Position numbers and translations under genes: made by a program
The notes under the pieces: generated by a model
Databases searched by the model: none
Seen by the model: the letters and a program-made list of their open reading frames with translations, nothing else
What the model was told of the DNA's origin: nothing
Part shown: piece after piece, positions 28,321-36,611 of the stretch
How positions within the stretch are numbered: position 1 is the first letter of the stretch
Layout of the letters: every line of letters starts with the position of its first letter
DNA from: Opitutaceae bacterium
Lineage (GTDB): Bacteria > Verrucomicrobiota > Verrucomicrobiia > Opitutales > Opitutaceae
Direction: 5' to 3'
Assembly (NCBI GenBank): GCA_030693515.1
Contig: JAUYAK010000010.1
Span: 62,001 to 126,000 of the forward strand
Length of the DNA: 64,000 nucleotides

Positions 28321-28328
28321 TCTCCCCC

Positions 28329-28357
28329 ACGCCCCGCCGAAACGCGGGGCGTTTTTT
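28329..28357 (+). terminator. Terminator hairpin after fba, abutting the next start codon
   Basis: Stem ACGCCCCGC (28329-28337) / GCGGGGCGT (28344-28352), then six T residues (28352-28357). The ATG of the next gene starts at 28358, with no spacer. It may act as terminator for fba and as a structure hiding the GGGGCG ribosome-binding site of the next gene. Confidence 0.88.
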
Positions 28358-28840
28358 ATGGCCGCAAAGAAGAAGACCTGGCGCGAAAAGCTCGCCGACA
28401 GCAAAGACCTGCCGAAGGTCGTGCCGATTCCCCCCGCCGGGCGGAAACGGTGGGGCGGCGCGACCCTCGCGATCCCGGCACCGCGCGACGTCGACGCCCT
28501 GATGCGGACCGTCCCCAAGGGCCGCGTGACGACCATCAACGAGCTGCGCGCCGTCATCGCGAAAAAACACCGCGCCGCCGCCGGCTGCCCAATCACCACG
28601 GGCATCTTTTCCTGGATCGCGGCCCAAGCGGCGGAGGAAGCGCTCACCGCGGGCGAGCGCGCGCCGACGCCCTATTGGCGCACGCTCAAGAAGGGCGGCG
28701 AACTGAATCCCAAATACCCTGGCGGCACCGCCGCACTGGAGCGCAAGCTCGCCGCCGAGGGCCACACCTTCGTGCGTAAGGGTGCGCGCGTGCTGGTCGC
28801 AAATTTGGAGCAGGTGCTGTATTCCCCGACCGCCCGGTAG
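28358..28840 (+). CDS. MGMT-like DNA-binding protein (alkyltransferase-like)
   Basis: 160 aa. Residues 45-145 match the winged-helix DNA-binding domain of O6-alkylguanine DNA alkyltransferases (MRTVPKGRVTTINELRAVIA ... GIFSWIAAQA ... TPYWRTLKKGGELNPKYPGG ... LERKLAAEGHTF). The catalytic PCHR is replaced by PYWR, so it cannot act as an alkyl acceptor but may bind damaged bases, as alkyltransferase-like proteins do. The ATG directly follows the T-tract of the fba terminator. Its TAG stop comes from a palindromic element. The N-terminal 30 residues are basic and unique. Confidence 0.7.
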   Translation: MAAKKKTWREKLADSKDLPKVVPIPPAGRKRWGGATLAIPAPRDVDALMRTVPKGRVTTINELRAVIAKKHRAAAGCPITTGIFSWIAAQAAEEALTAGERAPTPYWRTLKKGGELNPKYPGGTAALERKLAAEGHTFVRKGARVLVANLEQVLYSPTAR

Positions 28841-28913
28841 GAGCTTGCTTGCAAGCGATTCAGCGCGTTCGCATTCGCGGCCGATAGCCCATCGCCTGCA
28901 AGCAGGCTCCTAC
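28837..28913. repeat. Palindromic element (GTAGGAGC..GCTCCTAC family)
   Basis: Starts GTAGGAGCTTGCTTGCAAGCGAT and ends ATCGCCTGCAAGCAGGCTCCTAC; it is outwardly palindromic with two inner hairpins (CTTGC/GCAAG, CCTGC/GCAGG). Its TAG (28838-28840) terminates the preceding gene. Family members: 19365-19414 and, more distantly, 37131-37196. Confidence 0.87.
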
Positions 28914-28944
28914 TTCAAACCGCGTCTCGCCACCCGCCTGCGCC

Positions 28945-29478
28945 ATGAAACTGATCCTCCTCTATGGCCGCCCCGCCGTCGGCAAAGTCACCGTCGCCCG
29001 CGAACTCGCACAGCTCACGGGCTGGCGACTCTTTCACAATCACCTCGCGGTGAATCTCGCGCTCGCACTCTGCGATTTCGGCACGCCGAGCTTTGTCGCC
29101 CTGCGCGAGCAAGTGTGGTGGGCCGGCTTCCGCCGCGCGTTGATAGATCGCCTGCCCGTGCTGATCTTCACGTTCAACCCCGAGAACACCGTGCCGCAGC
29201 GCTTCATCGACGAACTCTGCGCCGAGATCGCCGCGGCCGGCGGCGAGGTGATCCCGGTCGAACTCACTGCGCCCGAGCCCGAGATCGAGCGCCGGCTCGG
29301 CTCCGACTCGCGTCACCGCGACGGCAAGCTGATCGACCTCGCACTCTACCGTCAGGTGCGCGATGCGGGAGCGTTCGAGACTCCGCTACTCCCGCCGCCG
29401 CGCCTGCGCCTCGACACCGCCACGCTCGCGCCTACCGAGGCCGCGGCACGGATCGCCGCGCTGGTGCGGACGCACTGA
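28945..29478 (+). CDS. Small P-loop kinase-like protein
   Basis: 177 aa NTP-binding protein. The N-terminus MKLILLYGRPAVGKVTVARELAQ is a Walker A (GRPAVGKV, residues 8-15) of the shikimate/adenylate-kinase-like AAA_33 group. LPVLIFTFNPENTVPQRFIDEL is a Walker B-like strand, and IERRLGSDSRHRDGKLID is a lid-like region. The phosphate acceptor cannot be named. It stands between two palindromic elements. Confidence 0.78.
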   Translation: MKLILLYGRPAVGKVTVARELAQLTGWRLFHNHLAVNLALALCDFGTPSFVALREQVWWAGFRRALIDRLPVLIFTFNPENTVPQRFIDELCAEIAAAGGEVIPVELTAPEPEIERRLGSDSRHRDGKLIDLALYRQVRDAGAFETPLLPPPRLRLDTATLAPTEAAARIAALVRTH

Positions 29479-29487
29479 ACGGTTGGC

Positions 29488-29569
29488 GGTGGAGCGCGCT
29501 GAGCCCACCGCGCTTTCAGGACGTGTGAGTGTTCCCCAACCCAGCGCGTTGAGATCAACGCGCTCCACC
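29488..29569. repeat. Palindromic element (GGTGGAGCGCG family)
   Basis: Left end GGTGGAGCGCG (29488-29498) pairs with CGCGCTCCACC (29559-29569). An inner hairpin AGCGCGTTGA/TCAACGCGCT is at 29543-29562. No gene lies in 29479-29730; the remainder to 29730 should hold the promoter of the efflux operon. Confidence 0.78.
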
Positions 29570-29730
29570 TCAGCCTGTGCCCGTGCCGCGCGCAACCACC
29601 GCCGCTCCCGCGGCGTCTGGGGCGCTTCACCGCTGACCTTCTTTGGGGTTGTAGGCCCCGAAGCATACTCACTCTCTGTAGTTTCCATTTTTCTGTCTCA
29701 CTCTCGTCTCGCTCCTAGCCACCCCGCCGC

Positions 29731-32700
29731 ATGAATTTTCTGCAACTGGCCCTGCGCCGTCCCCTCACCGTCGTGGTTCTCGTCCTCGCGGTCGCGCTCG
29801 CCGCCGGGCTCGGCATCCAGCGGATGTCGCGCGACATTTTCCCGCCGCTCGGCATCCCGACGATTTACGTCGCGCAGCCTTTTGGCGGCATGGACCCGGC
29901 GCAGATGGAGGGCTACCTGACCTACCGTTACGAGTATCACTTCCTCTACATTTCGGGGATCGAGCACGTCGAATCGAAGTCCATCCAAGGCGCTTCGATC
30001 ATGAAGCTCCAGTTTCACCCCGGCACGGACATGTCGCAGGCCATGTCGGAGACCGTGGCCCAGGTAAACCGCTCGCGGGCCTTCATGCCGCCCAACACCG
30101 CCGCGCCGTTCATCATGCGCTTCGATGCCGGCAGCGTCGCCGTCGGCTACCTCGTTTTCTCGACCGACAACCCGAACCGCACCCTCGGTGAGATGCAGGA
30201 CCAGGCGCTCAACCGCGTCCGCCCCGCCTTCGCCACGCTCCCGGGCGTCTCGGCTCCGCCGCCCTTCGGCGGCAGCTCGCGCAGCATCGTGGTCAACGTG
30301 AACCCCGAGCGCATGCGCTCCTACGGCCTCTCGCCCGACGAGATTGTGAAGGCCTTGGCCGAGTCCAATCCCATCAGCCCCTCGGGCAACATGAACCTCG
30401 GGGACAAGTATCCCATCGTGGAAATGAACGCGATCGTGAAGAACCCGAAGGACCTTGAGGCCGTGCCGCTCCGCCGCGGGAAGCAGGGCGCCGTCTTCCT
30501 CCGCGATGTCGCCACCGTCTCGGACGGCGCCGACACCACGACCGCCCACGCCCTCGCCAACGGCCTGCGCACGGTTTACCTGCCCGTCACGAAACGCGGC
30601 GACGCCTCCACCCTCGCCGTCGTCGATCTCGTCAAAAAGAACATCCCCGAGTTTCAAAAAATCCTGCCCGACGACATCAAGGTCAGCTACGTCTTCGACC
30701 AGTCGCCTGTGGTCAACCGCTCGATCCGCGATGTGCTCAAGGAAGGCGGCCTGGGCGCCCTCCTCACCGGCCTGATGGTGCTCCTCTTCCTCCGCGATTG
30801 GCGCAGCGCCCTCATCGTCGTCATCAACATCCCGCTCTCGCTCCTCGGCGCCCTCTTCGCCCTCTGGATCACGGGCCAGACGATCCACCTCATGACACTC
30901 GGCGGCCTCGCGCTCGCCATCGGCATCCTTGTGGACGAATCGACCGTCGCCGTGGAAAACATCCATGCGCACCTCGCCCGCGGTGCCTCGCTCTCGCGGG
31001 CCGCCCTCGAAGGCACGCGCGAGACCGCCCTGCCCCGCCTGCTCGCGATGTTGTGCATCCTCGCGGTGTTCATCCCGGCCTTCTTCATGGTCGGCGCCGC
31101 GCAGGCGCTCTTCGTGCCGCTGGCCCTCGCCGTCGGCTTCGCGATGATCGCGTCGTATCTGCTGTCGAGCACCCTGGTGCCGGTGCTCTCCGTGTGGTTT
31201 CTCCGCGGCCACGCCGCCGAAATCCACGAAGCGTCCTATTTCGCCAAGATGCAGCGCGCCTACGCGGGCCTGCTGCGCGGCCTCGTCGCCCTGCGCTGGC
31301 CGCTCGCGATCGGCTACCTCGTCGCCTGCGGCGCGATCGTCACGATCTTCGGCGCGCGGCTGGGCACGGAGATTTTCCCCAAGACCGACAACGGCCAGTT
31401 CGCCCTCCGCTTCCGCGCCCCCAGCGGCACGCGCGTTGATCTCACCGAGGCCATGGCCAAGCGCGTGCTCGCCCTCATCAACCGCGAGGTCGGCGGCGCC
31501 GAGAAGGTCGAGGTCTCCATCGGCATGGTCGGCGTCCACAATTCCAGTTTCCCGGTCAACCTCGTCCACCTCTGGAACGGCGGCCCCGAGGAGGGCTGGC
31601 TCGCCGTCGAGCTCAAGCCGGGCACCGGCATCCGCATCGAACCGTTGAAGGAAAAACTCCGCGCCGTCTTCGCGCGCGAGCTGCCCGAGATGCGTTTCTC
31701 CTTCGAACCGCAGGACATCGTCTCGCGCGTCATGAGCTTCGGCTCGCCCACGCCCGTCGAGATCGCCGTGAGCGGCTCCGCGCTGCCCGTCAGCAAGGCC
31801 TACGCGGACAAGATCATCGAGCAGATGAAAAAGATTCCCTACCTGCGCGACATCCAAATTGCGCAGACCCTCGACTATCCCAGCATCGGCGTAAACGTGG
31901 ACCGCGAACGCGCCGGCCTCCTTGGCGTGCAGGTCTCGGATGTCACGCGCTCCCTCGTCGCCGCGACCACCTCCAGCCGTTTCACCACCCCGCTCTTCTG
32001 GGCCGATCCCGGCTCCGGCATCAGTTTCAACGTCCAGGTGCAAATCCCCGAGGCCCGCACCACCTCGCTCGAGGACTTGGGCAACATCCCGGTCAGCTCC
32101 GCCAGCGGCACCCCGGTCCTCCTGCGCAACCTCGCGAGCATCACGACCGGCACCTCCGTCGGCACCTACGAACGCTACAACCTCGTGCGCCTCGTCAGCA
32201 TCACCGCCAACATCCACGGCTCCGATCTCGGCACCGCCACCCGCGCCATCCGCCAGGCCATCGCCGAGGCCGGTGCCCCGCCCGAAGCTCGCACCAAAGT
32301 GGACCTCCGCGGCCAGATCATTCCGCTTGAGCAACTGCTCGGCGGTTTCCGCTCCGGCCTGATCATCGCCATCATCGTGATTCTCCTGCTGCTCGCGGCC
32401 AACTTCGAGTCCGTGCGGCTCTCGCTCACCGTCATCTCCACGGTGCCCGCGGTGCTCGCCGGCGTCGTGCTCGTGCTCTGGTTCACCGGCATGACGCTCA
32501 ACATCCAGTCCGCCATGGGCGCGATCATGGCCGTGGGTGTCGCCGTCGCCAACGCCATCCTGCTCGTCACGTTTGCCGAGCGCAGCCGCCGCCAATCCGG
32601 CGATGCCCGCGCGGCCGCCGTCATCGGCGCCGGCAGCCGCCTGCGGCCGATTCTCATGACCAGTTGCGCCATGCTGGCCGGCATGATGCCGCTCGCGCTC

Positions 32701-32895
32701 GGCCTCGGCGACAGCGGTGACCAGACTGCCCCGCTCGGCCGCGCCGTCGTCGGCGGCCTCGCCCTCGCCACGCTCGCGACGCTCTTCATCCTCCCGCCGT
32801 TCTTCGCCATCCTCGCCGGCCGCAACACGCGCTCCTCGTCGCTCGACCCCGACGACAGCGCCAGCTCCTTCTACGAAAAACCCGCCCAGCGCTAA
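29731..32895 (+). CDS. RND efflux transporter permease
   Basis: 1054 aa inner-membrane AcrB/MexB-type proton antiporter. TM1 is at about 12-30 and TM2-6 start near residue 345. Two large periplasmic loops (about 40-340 and 560-880) and the C-terminal six-helix bundle give the classic duplicated layout. TM4 has GILVDESTVAVENI, so the usual Asp-Asp pair is Asp-Glu. TM10 has GVAVANAILLV, where AcrB has a Lys. This altered proton relay suggests a divergent subgroup. The adaptor and TolC genes follow, making a complete tripartite pump with the permease first. Substrate unknown. Confidence 0.92.
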   Translation: MNFLQLALRRPLTVVVLVLAVALAAGLGIQRMSRDIFPPLGIPTIYVAQPFGGMDPAQMEGYLTYRYEYHFLYISGIEHVESKSIQGASIMKLQFHPGTDMSQAMSETVAQVNRSRAFMPPNTAAPFIMRFDAGSVAVGYLVFSTDNPNRTLGEMQDQALNRVRPAFATLPGVSAPPPFGGSSRSIVVNVNPERMRSYGLSPDEIVKALAESNPISPSGNMNLGDKYPIVEMNAIVKNPKDLEAVPLRRGKQGAVFLRDVATVSDGADTTTAHALANGLRTVYLPVTKRGDASTLAVVDLVKKNIPEFQKILPDDIKVSYVFDQSPVVNRSIRDVLKEGGLGALLTGLMVLLFLRDWRSALIVVINIPLSLLGALFALWITGQTIHLMTLGGLALAIGILVDESTVAVENIHAHLARGASLSRAALEGTRETALPRLLAMLCILAVFIPAFFMVGAAQALFVPLALAVGFAMIASYLLSSTLVPVLSVWFLRGHAAEIHEASYFAKMQRAYAGLLRGLVALRWPLAIGYLVACGAIVTIFGARLGTEIFPKTDNGQFALRFRAPSGTRVDLTEAMAKRVLALINREVGGAEKVEVSIGMVGVHNSSFPVNLVHLWNGGPEEGWLAVELKPGTGIRIEPLKEKLRAVFARELPEMRFSFEPQDIVSRVMSFGSPTPVEIAVSGSALPVSKAYADKIIEQMKKIPYLRDIQIAQTLDYPSIGVNVDRERAGLLGVQVSDVTRSLVAATTSSRFTTPLFWADPGSGISFNVQVQIPEARTTSLEDLGNIPVSSASGTPVLLRNLASITTGTSVGTYERYNLVRLVSITANIHGSDLGTATRAIRQAIAEAGAPPEARTKVDLRGQIIPLEQLLGGFRSGLIIAIIVILLLLAANFESVRLSLTVISTVPAVLAGVVLVLWFTGMTLNIQSAMGAIMAVGVAVANAILLVTFAERSRRQSGDARAAAVIGAGSRLRPILMTSCAMLAGMMPLALGLGDSGDQTAPLGRAVVGGLALATLATLFILPPFFAILAGRNTRSSSLDPDDSASSFYEKPAQR

Positions 32896-32920
32896 ACCGC
32901 CCCTCCTCCCCATTTCCTCC

Positions 32921-33946
32921 ATGCGCCTCCTCCCTCTCCTCCTCGCCCTCGCCGTCGTCCCCGCGCTCCACGCCGCCACCGAGGTCAAAATCGTCCGCCC
33001 CGCCCGCGGCGACGTCGTCCGCTATGTGACGCTGCCCGGCTCCCTCAAGGCCAACCAGCAGGCCACGCTCTACGCCAAAGTCGGCGGCTACCTGAAGTCC
33101 ATCACGGTGGACAAGGGCGACACTGTCGCCGCCGGCCAGCTCCTCGGGGAGCTGGAGGTGCCCGATCTGGTCGCCGATTTTGCCCGCACCCGCGCCGAGG
33201 CGAACGTCGCCGCCACCGAGCTGGCCCGGCTCGAGGCCGCGGCCACCAAATCCCCCGAACTGATCACGCCGATCGCCCTCGATACCACCCGCGGCCGCGC
33301 CGAGATCGCTCGGGCCAACCAGGCTCGCGCCGAGACGCTCCTCGGCTTCGCCAAGGTCTCGGCTCCGTTTGCCGGCATCGTCACCGCGCGCTACGCCGAT
33401 GTCGGTGCCTTCATCCCCGCCGCCACCGCCAGCAGCACGCCGCAGGGCGCGGCCCTCGTCACCCTCACCGATTTCCAAACCATCCGCGCCACCGTCGCCA
33501 TGCCCGAGCTGGAGGCCGCCCGGGTCAAGGTAGGCCAGCCCGTCCGCGTGAGCGTCGAAGGCGTCACCTCCACCGCACTCGAAGCCAAGGTTTCCCGCCT
33601 CGCCTACGTCCTCGATGAAGTCACGAAGACGATGCTCGTCGAGGCCGACCTGCCGAACCCCAACCTCGCCCTCCGCCCCGGCATGTATGCGACGATCAAG
33701 GTCGGCGTGGAAAAGCACACCGATGTCCTCGCGATTCCCGTCGAGGCCCTGGTGATGGAAAAGGCCAACGCGTTCGCCTACGTCGCCACCGACGGCAAGG
33801 CCAAGAAGACCGCGATCAAGATCGGCTTCAACGACGGCGCCCGCGTCGAGGTCGTCTCCGGTCTCGACGCCTCGGCCGCCGTCATCCTCGTCGGCAAGCT
33901 CGCCCTCGCCGACGGCCAGGCCATCACCGCCACGGAGGCCAAATGA
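32921..33946 (+). CDS. RND efflux periplasmic adaptor (membrane fusion protein)
   Basis: 341 aa from ATG 32921, starting with a signal peptide (MRLLPLLLALAVVPALHA). Barrel/lipoyl half-motifs GSLKANQQATLYAKVGGYLKSITVDKGDTVAAGQLLGELEVP and FAKVSAPFAGIVTARYADVGAFI flank a short helical hairpin (about 80-125, DFARTRAEANVAATELARLEAA). The beta-barrel and membrane-proximal domains follow (RLAYVLDEVTKTMLVEADLPNPNLALRPGMYATIKV). It lies 25 nt after the permease, and its upstream sequence is pyrimidine-rich with no Shine-Dalgarno, hinting at coupled or leader-independent initiation. Its TGA overlaps the TolC start. Confidence 0.93.
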   Translation: MRLLPLLLALAVVPALHAATEVKIVRPARGDVVRYVTLPGSLKANQQATLYAKVGGYLKSITVDKGDTVAAGQLLGELEVPDLVADFARTRAEANVAATELARLEAAATKSPELITPIALDTTRGRAEIARANQARAETLLGFAKVSAPFAGIVTARYADVGAFIPAATASSTPQGAALVTLTDFQTIRATVAMPELEAARVKVGQPVRVSVEGVTSTALEAKVSRLAYVLDEVTKTMLVEADLPNPNLALRPGMYATIKVGVEKHTDVLAIPVEALVMEKANAFAYVATDGKAKKTAIKIGFNDGARVEVVSGLDASAAVILVGKLALADGQAITATEAK

Positions 33947-35247
33947 AACGCGCCGCGCTCCTCGCCCTCCTCTCGGCCGCCACGGTGGCCGCGGCCGACG
34001 CCCCCTACCCGATCGATCTCGCCACGGCCCTGCGCCTCGCCGGCGCGCAGAGCCTCGATGTGGCCGTCGCGCAGGAACGCCTCGCCGAAGCCGAAGCCGC
34101 GCACGAGCAGGCCCGGCAGAAGTTTTTCCCGTGGATTGCGCCCGGCGTCGCGTGGCGTCGCCACGACGGCCGGCTGCAGGATGTCGTTGGCAACATGCTC
34201 GACACCCGGAAGCAGACCCTCGGCCTCGGCGTGACGGTCGCCGCGCAGGTCGATGTCGGCGAAGCCTACTACCAGTCACTCGCCGCCAAGCAATTGAGCC
34301 GCGCGGCCAGCGAGTCGCTCGCCGCCCGCCGGCTCGAAGCCGTGGCGCAGGCCGCCGCCGGCTATTTCGAATTGGCCCGCGCGCAGGCCGCAGTCGGTGC
34401 CGCCAGTGAAGCCCAGCGGGTGGCCGACAGCTATGCGACCGAGGTGCGCAACGGCGTCGATGCCGGCGTCGCCTCGCCCGGCGATGCGGCCCGCGCCGCC
34501 GTGCAGTCGGCCAAGAACCGCACGCTCGCCGCCACCGCCGCCGAGCAGCGTGCCATCGCCGCCGCCCGCCTCGCCACGATCCTGCGCCTGCCGCCCGCCA
34601 CCGATCTCCAGCCGCGCGATGGCGAACTCGCCCCGCTCACCCTTTTCCCCGCCGATGCGATGCCCGGCACGCTCATCACCCAGGCGCTCGCCCGCCGGCC
34701 CGAGCTCAACCAAGCCGCCGCCGTCACTGCCGCAGCCGAGACCCAGGCCAAGGGCGCGCGCGTCGGTCCGCTGCTGCCGAGCGTCGGAGCCTCCGCGCAG
34801 GTCGGCGGCCTCCGCGGTGGCCGCGGCAGCAATGCCTCGGGCGAATTTCACGACAGCCAAGACTACGCGATCGGCGTGAGCTGGCGTGTCGGCCCCGGCG
34901 GCCTCTTCGACTCGGCGCGCACCCGCGGCGCCGACGCCCGCAGCCGCAGCGCCAAGCTCGAGCAGGAGCGACTGCGCGACCAAGTCACCCGCGAAGTCAT
35001 CGAAGCCCACGCCCGCGTCCGCGGCAGTGCCGCGCGCCTCGAAGCCGCGACGCAGGCGCTGAAGGCCTCCGAAACCGCGTGGAAATTCTCCCGCGAGCGC
35101 CGCGACTTCGGCGTCTCCGCCGTGTTCGAGACGGTCTTGGCCGAGCAGGACTACACCAAAGCCCGCCTCGACTACCTGCAGACCATCGCCGAGCACAACG
35201 CCGCGCACTACGCGCTCCAGCGGGCGGTGGGTGGAACGGCGCAGTAG
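33943..35247 (+). CDS. TolC-family outer membrane efflux protein
   Basis: 434 aa outer-membrane channel subunit with signal peptide (about 1-18). Two OEP repeats have the usual alternating helices (IDLATALRLAGAQSLDVAVAQERLAEAEAAHEQARQKFFPWI; RPELNQAAAVTAAAETQAKGARVGPLLPSVGASA). The start overlaps the adaptor stop (ATGA), so permease, adaptor and channel form one operon. The last 86 nt (35162-35247) recur at 36292-36377, evidence of a duplicated or deleted neighbour operon. Confidence 0.92.
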   Translation: MKRAALLALLSAATVAAADAPYPIDLATALRLAGAQSLDVAVAQERLAEAEAAHEQARQKFFPWIAPGVAWRRHDGRLQDVVGNMLDTRKQTLGLGVTVAAQVDVGEAYYQSLAAKQLSRAASESLAARRLEAVAQAAAGYFELARAQAAVGAASEAQRVADSYATEVRNGVDAGVASPGDAARAAVQSAKNRTLAATAAEQRAIAAARLATILRLPPATDLQPRDGELAPLTLFPADAMPGTLITQALARRPELNQAAAVTAAAETQAKGARVGPLLPSVGASAQVGGLRGGRGSNASGEFHDSQDYAIGVSWRVGPGGLFDSARTRGADARSRSAKLEQERLRDQVTREVIEAHARVRGSAARLEAATQALKASETAWKFSRERRDFGVSAVFETVLAEQDYTKARLDYLQTIAEHNAAHYALQRAVGGTAQ

Positions 35248-35258
35248 GAGACCCGGCC

Positions 35259-35882
35259 GTGAAAGCGAAGCGGCTCATCCCAATTTTCGCTTCCTTCGCC
35301 TGCCTCATACTCGTGGCCGTCTATTATCAGCATCTGGTGGACGACATCCCCCGCGCACACACCAGCGGCACTCATCTCAAAGTCTCAACGCTCGCAAATG
35401 ACGAGGAATTGACCGCCAGCTACGTTTTCGACCACCGGACTCGTTTCGCTCGGCAATACGAGATCCGCCGCCGCAATGGCGCTCTCTCACTGGCGATCTT
35501 CTCGGCTTCGGTCGAATGGCAGGGGACGAAAGCCGTGACCAAGGCCGACCAACTGCTCGGCACTCACATTCTGACGCCCGCGGAGCAGCAAGGCCTCGAC
35601 GCGCTCATTGCCTATTTTCGCACGCGGCGTGAGGAGCACTCCTCCGCTTTCACCCAGACCGCCCTTATCCATCGCCGCGCCGGCAAGGTAATCGGCGAGG
35701 AAATCTACGTCGGCTTTGGCCTGCCCGGCTCACTCGATTACCTGGATCAGGAAGCGAAAAACGGCGCGGCTACCACCCACGACTACGACAAGCTCGCCGC
35801 GGACTACGGCCTCACCCGGGCTGAACTCGATCGCATCGTGCCCTTCGAGCGCCTGACCCGACGCGCCACCGGGAATCGATGA
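35259..35882 (+). CDS. Membrane-anchored hypothetical protein downstream of the efflux operon
   Basis: 207 aa from a GTG start at 35259 preceded by GGAG. The N-terminal anchor AKRLIPIFASFACLILVAVYY (about 2-22) is followed by a globular part rich in charged residues, with EEHSSAFTQTALIHRRAGKVIGEEIYVGFGLPGSLDYLDQEAKNG. No known family. A second, decayed copy lies at 36398-36590, next to a second tolC tail, so this gene was part of an ancestral tolC-linked unit. The sulfatase start overlaps its stop (ATGA). Confidence 0.7.
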   Translation: MKAKRLIPIFASFACLILVAVYYQHLVDDIPRAHTSGTHLKVSTLANDEELTASYVFDHRTRFARQYEIRRRNGALSLAIFSASVEWQGTKAVTKADQLLGTHILTPAEQQGLDALIAYFRTRREEHSSAFTQTALIHRRAGKVIGEEIYVGFGLPGSLDYLDQEAKNGAATTHDYDKLAADYGLTRAELDRIVPFERLTRRATGNR

Positions 35883-36292
35883 TCGCTCAGCCACCGCCAA
35901 CCATGTTCCCCCTCCGCCTGTTTCTAGTGTTCCCCTGGCGTATGGGGCCGATCGTCGCCGTCGCCGCGTGCGTGCTCACAGCCCAGCCTCCCGACATTCT
36001 CCTGCTCATGCCCGATCAGATGCGGGGCGACGCGCTGTCCGCGGTCGGCCATCCCGTGGTGCGCACGCCGACGTTTGACCGGCTCGCGGCGCAGGGCGCG
36101 CTGTTTCGCCGCGCCTATGCCACCAGCCCATCATGCATCCCGGCGCGGCTTTCGCTGCTCACGGGCACGTTTCCCGCGACGAGCGGGCTGGTGGGCTACG
36201 CGCCGTTCCGCATCACTCGCCCCACCTTGCCCGCGCGGCTCGCGCAGGCCGGCTACGCGACCGTGCTCGTCGGCCGCAACATGCACCAGAAC
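35879..36292 (+). pseudogene. Truncated sulfatase (N-terminal part only)
   Basis: Encodes about 137 residues of an arylsulfatase-type enzyme and then breaks. A probable signal peptide (MFPLRLFLVFPWRMGPIVAVAACVLTA, start at 35903) is followed by DILLLMPDQMRGDALSAVGHPVVRTPTFDRLAAQGALFRRAYATSPSCIPARLSLLTGTFP. CIPAR is the CxPxR formylglycine motif, and the metal-binding Asp is in PDQMRGD. After GYATVLVGRNMHQN (about 36290) the family sequence stops and copied tolC DNA begins. The full family is about 450-550 aa, so this is non-functional. Confidence 0.85.
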
Positions 36293-36377
36293 CCGCCTCG
36301 ACTACCTGCAGACCATCGCCGAGCACAACGCCGCGCACTACGCGCTCCAACGGGCGGTCGGCGGAACCGCGCCGTAG
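36292..36377 (+). pseudogene. Duplicate of the tolC 3' end
   Basis: 86 nt matching 35162-35247 at about 81 positions, including the TAG stop (36375-36377). It is joined directly to the truncated sulfatase in a different frame. It is best explained as the remnant of a second RND/TolC operon fused by deletion. Confidence 0.88.
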
Positions 36378-36397
36378 CGGCACACCACCTGCACACC

Positions 36398-36590
36398 ATG
36401 AAGGCCCGGCGAAACATCGCAGTATTCGCGGCTTTCGCCGCGGGCGGGAGGAGCACAGCTCGGCCTATGAGCGCTACCGCATCTTGCATCGGCGGGCGGC
36501 TAAGTGTTCGGTGAAGGACACTTCGTTGGATTTTTTCTTCCCGGACACAGGGAGAAATGCTGGCGAAGACCGCACCTGGAATCGCGGCGC
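36398..36590 (+). pseudogene. Decayed, internally deleted copy of the gene at 35259
   Basis: The ATG at 36398 starts MKARRNIAVFAAFAAG, homologous to residues 1-16 of the 35259 product (KAKRLIPIFASFAC). The middle (roughly residues 17-125) is missing. After a frameshift the frame reads REEHSSAYERYRILHRRAAKCSVKDTSLDFFFPDTG, homologous to REEHSSAFTQTALIHRRAGKVIGEEIYVGFGLPG. Deletion plus frame change make it a pseudogene. Exact right end uncertain. Confidence 0.72.
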
Positions 36591-36611
36591 AATAACAGCA
36601 GTTTCCAGCGG

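Noticed and set aside
29698-32988. 1096-codon minus-strand open frame
   Set aside because: Antisense to the RND permease, whose motifs are unambiguous; the shadow protein is low-complexity Glu/Arg/Asp/Gly.
35079-35258. Upstream extension of the hypothetical gene at 35259
   Set aside because: It lies inside tolC in another frame; the GTG at 35259 has a good GGAG and a membrane anchor right after it.
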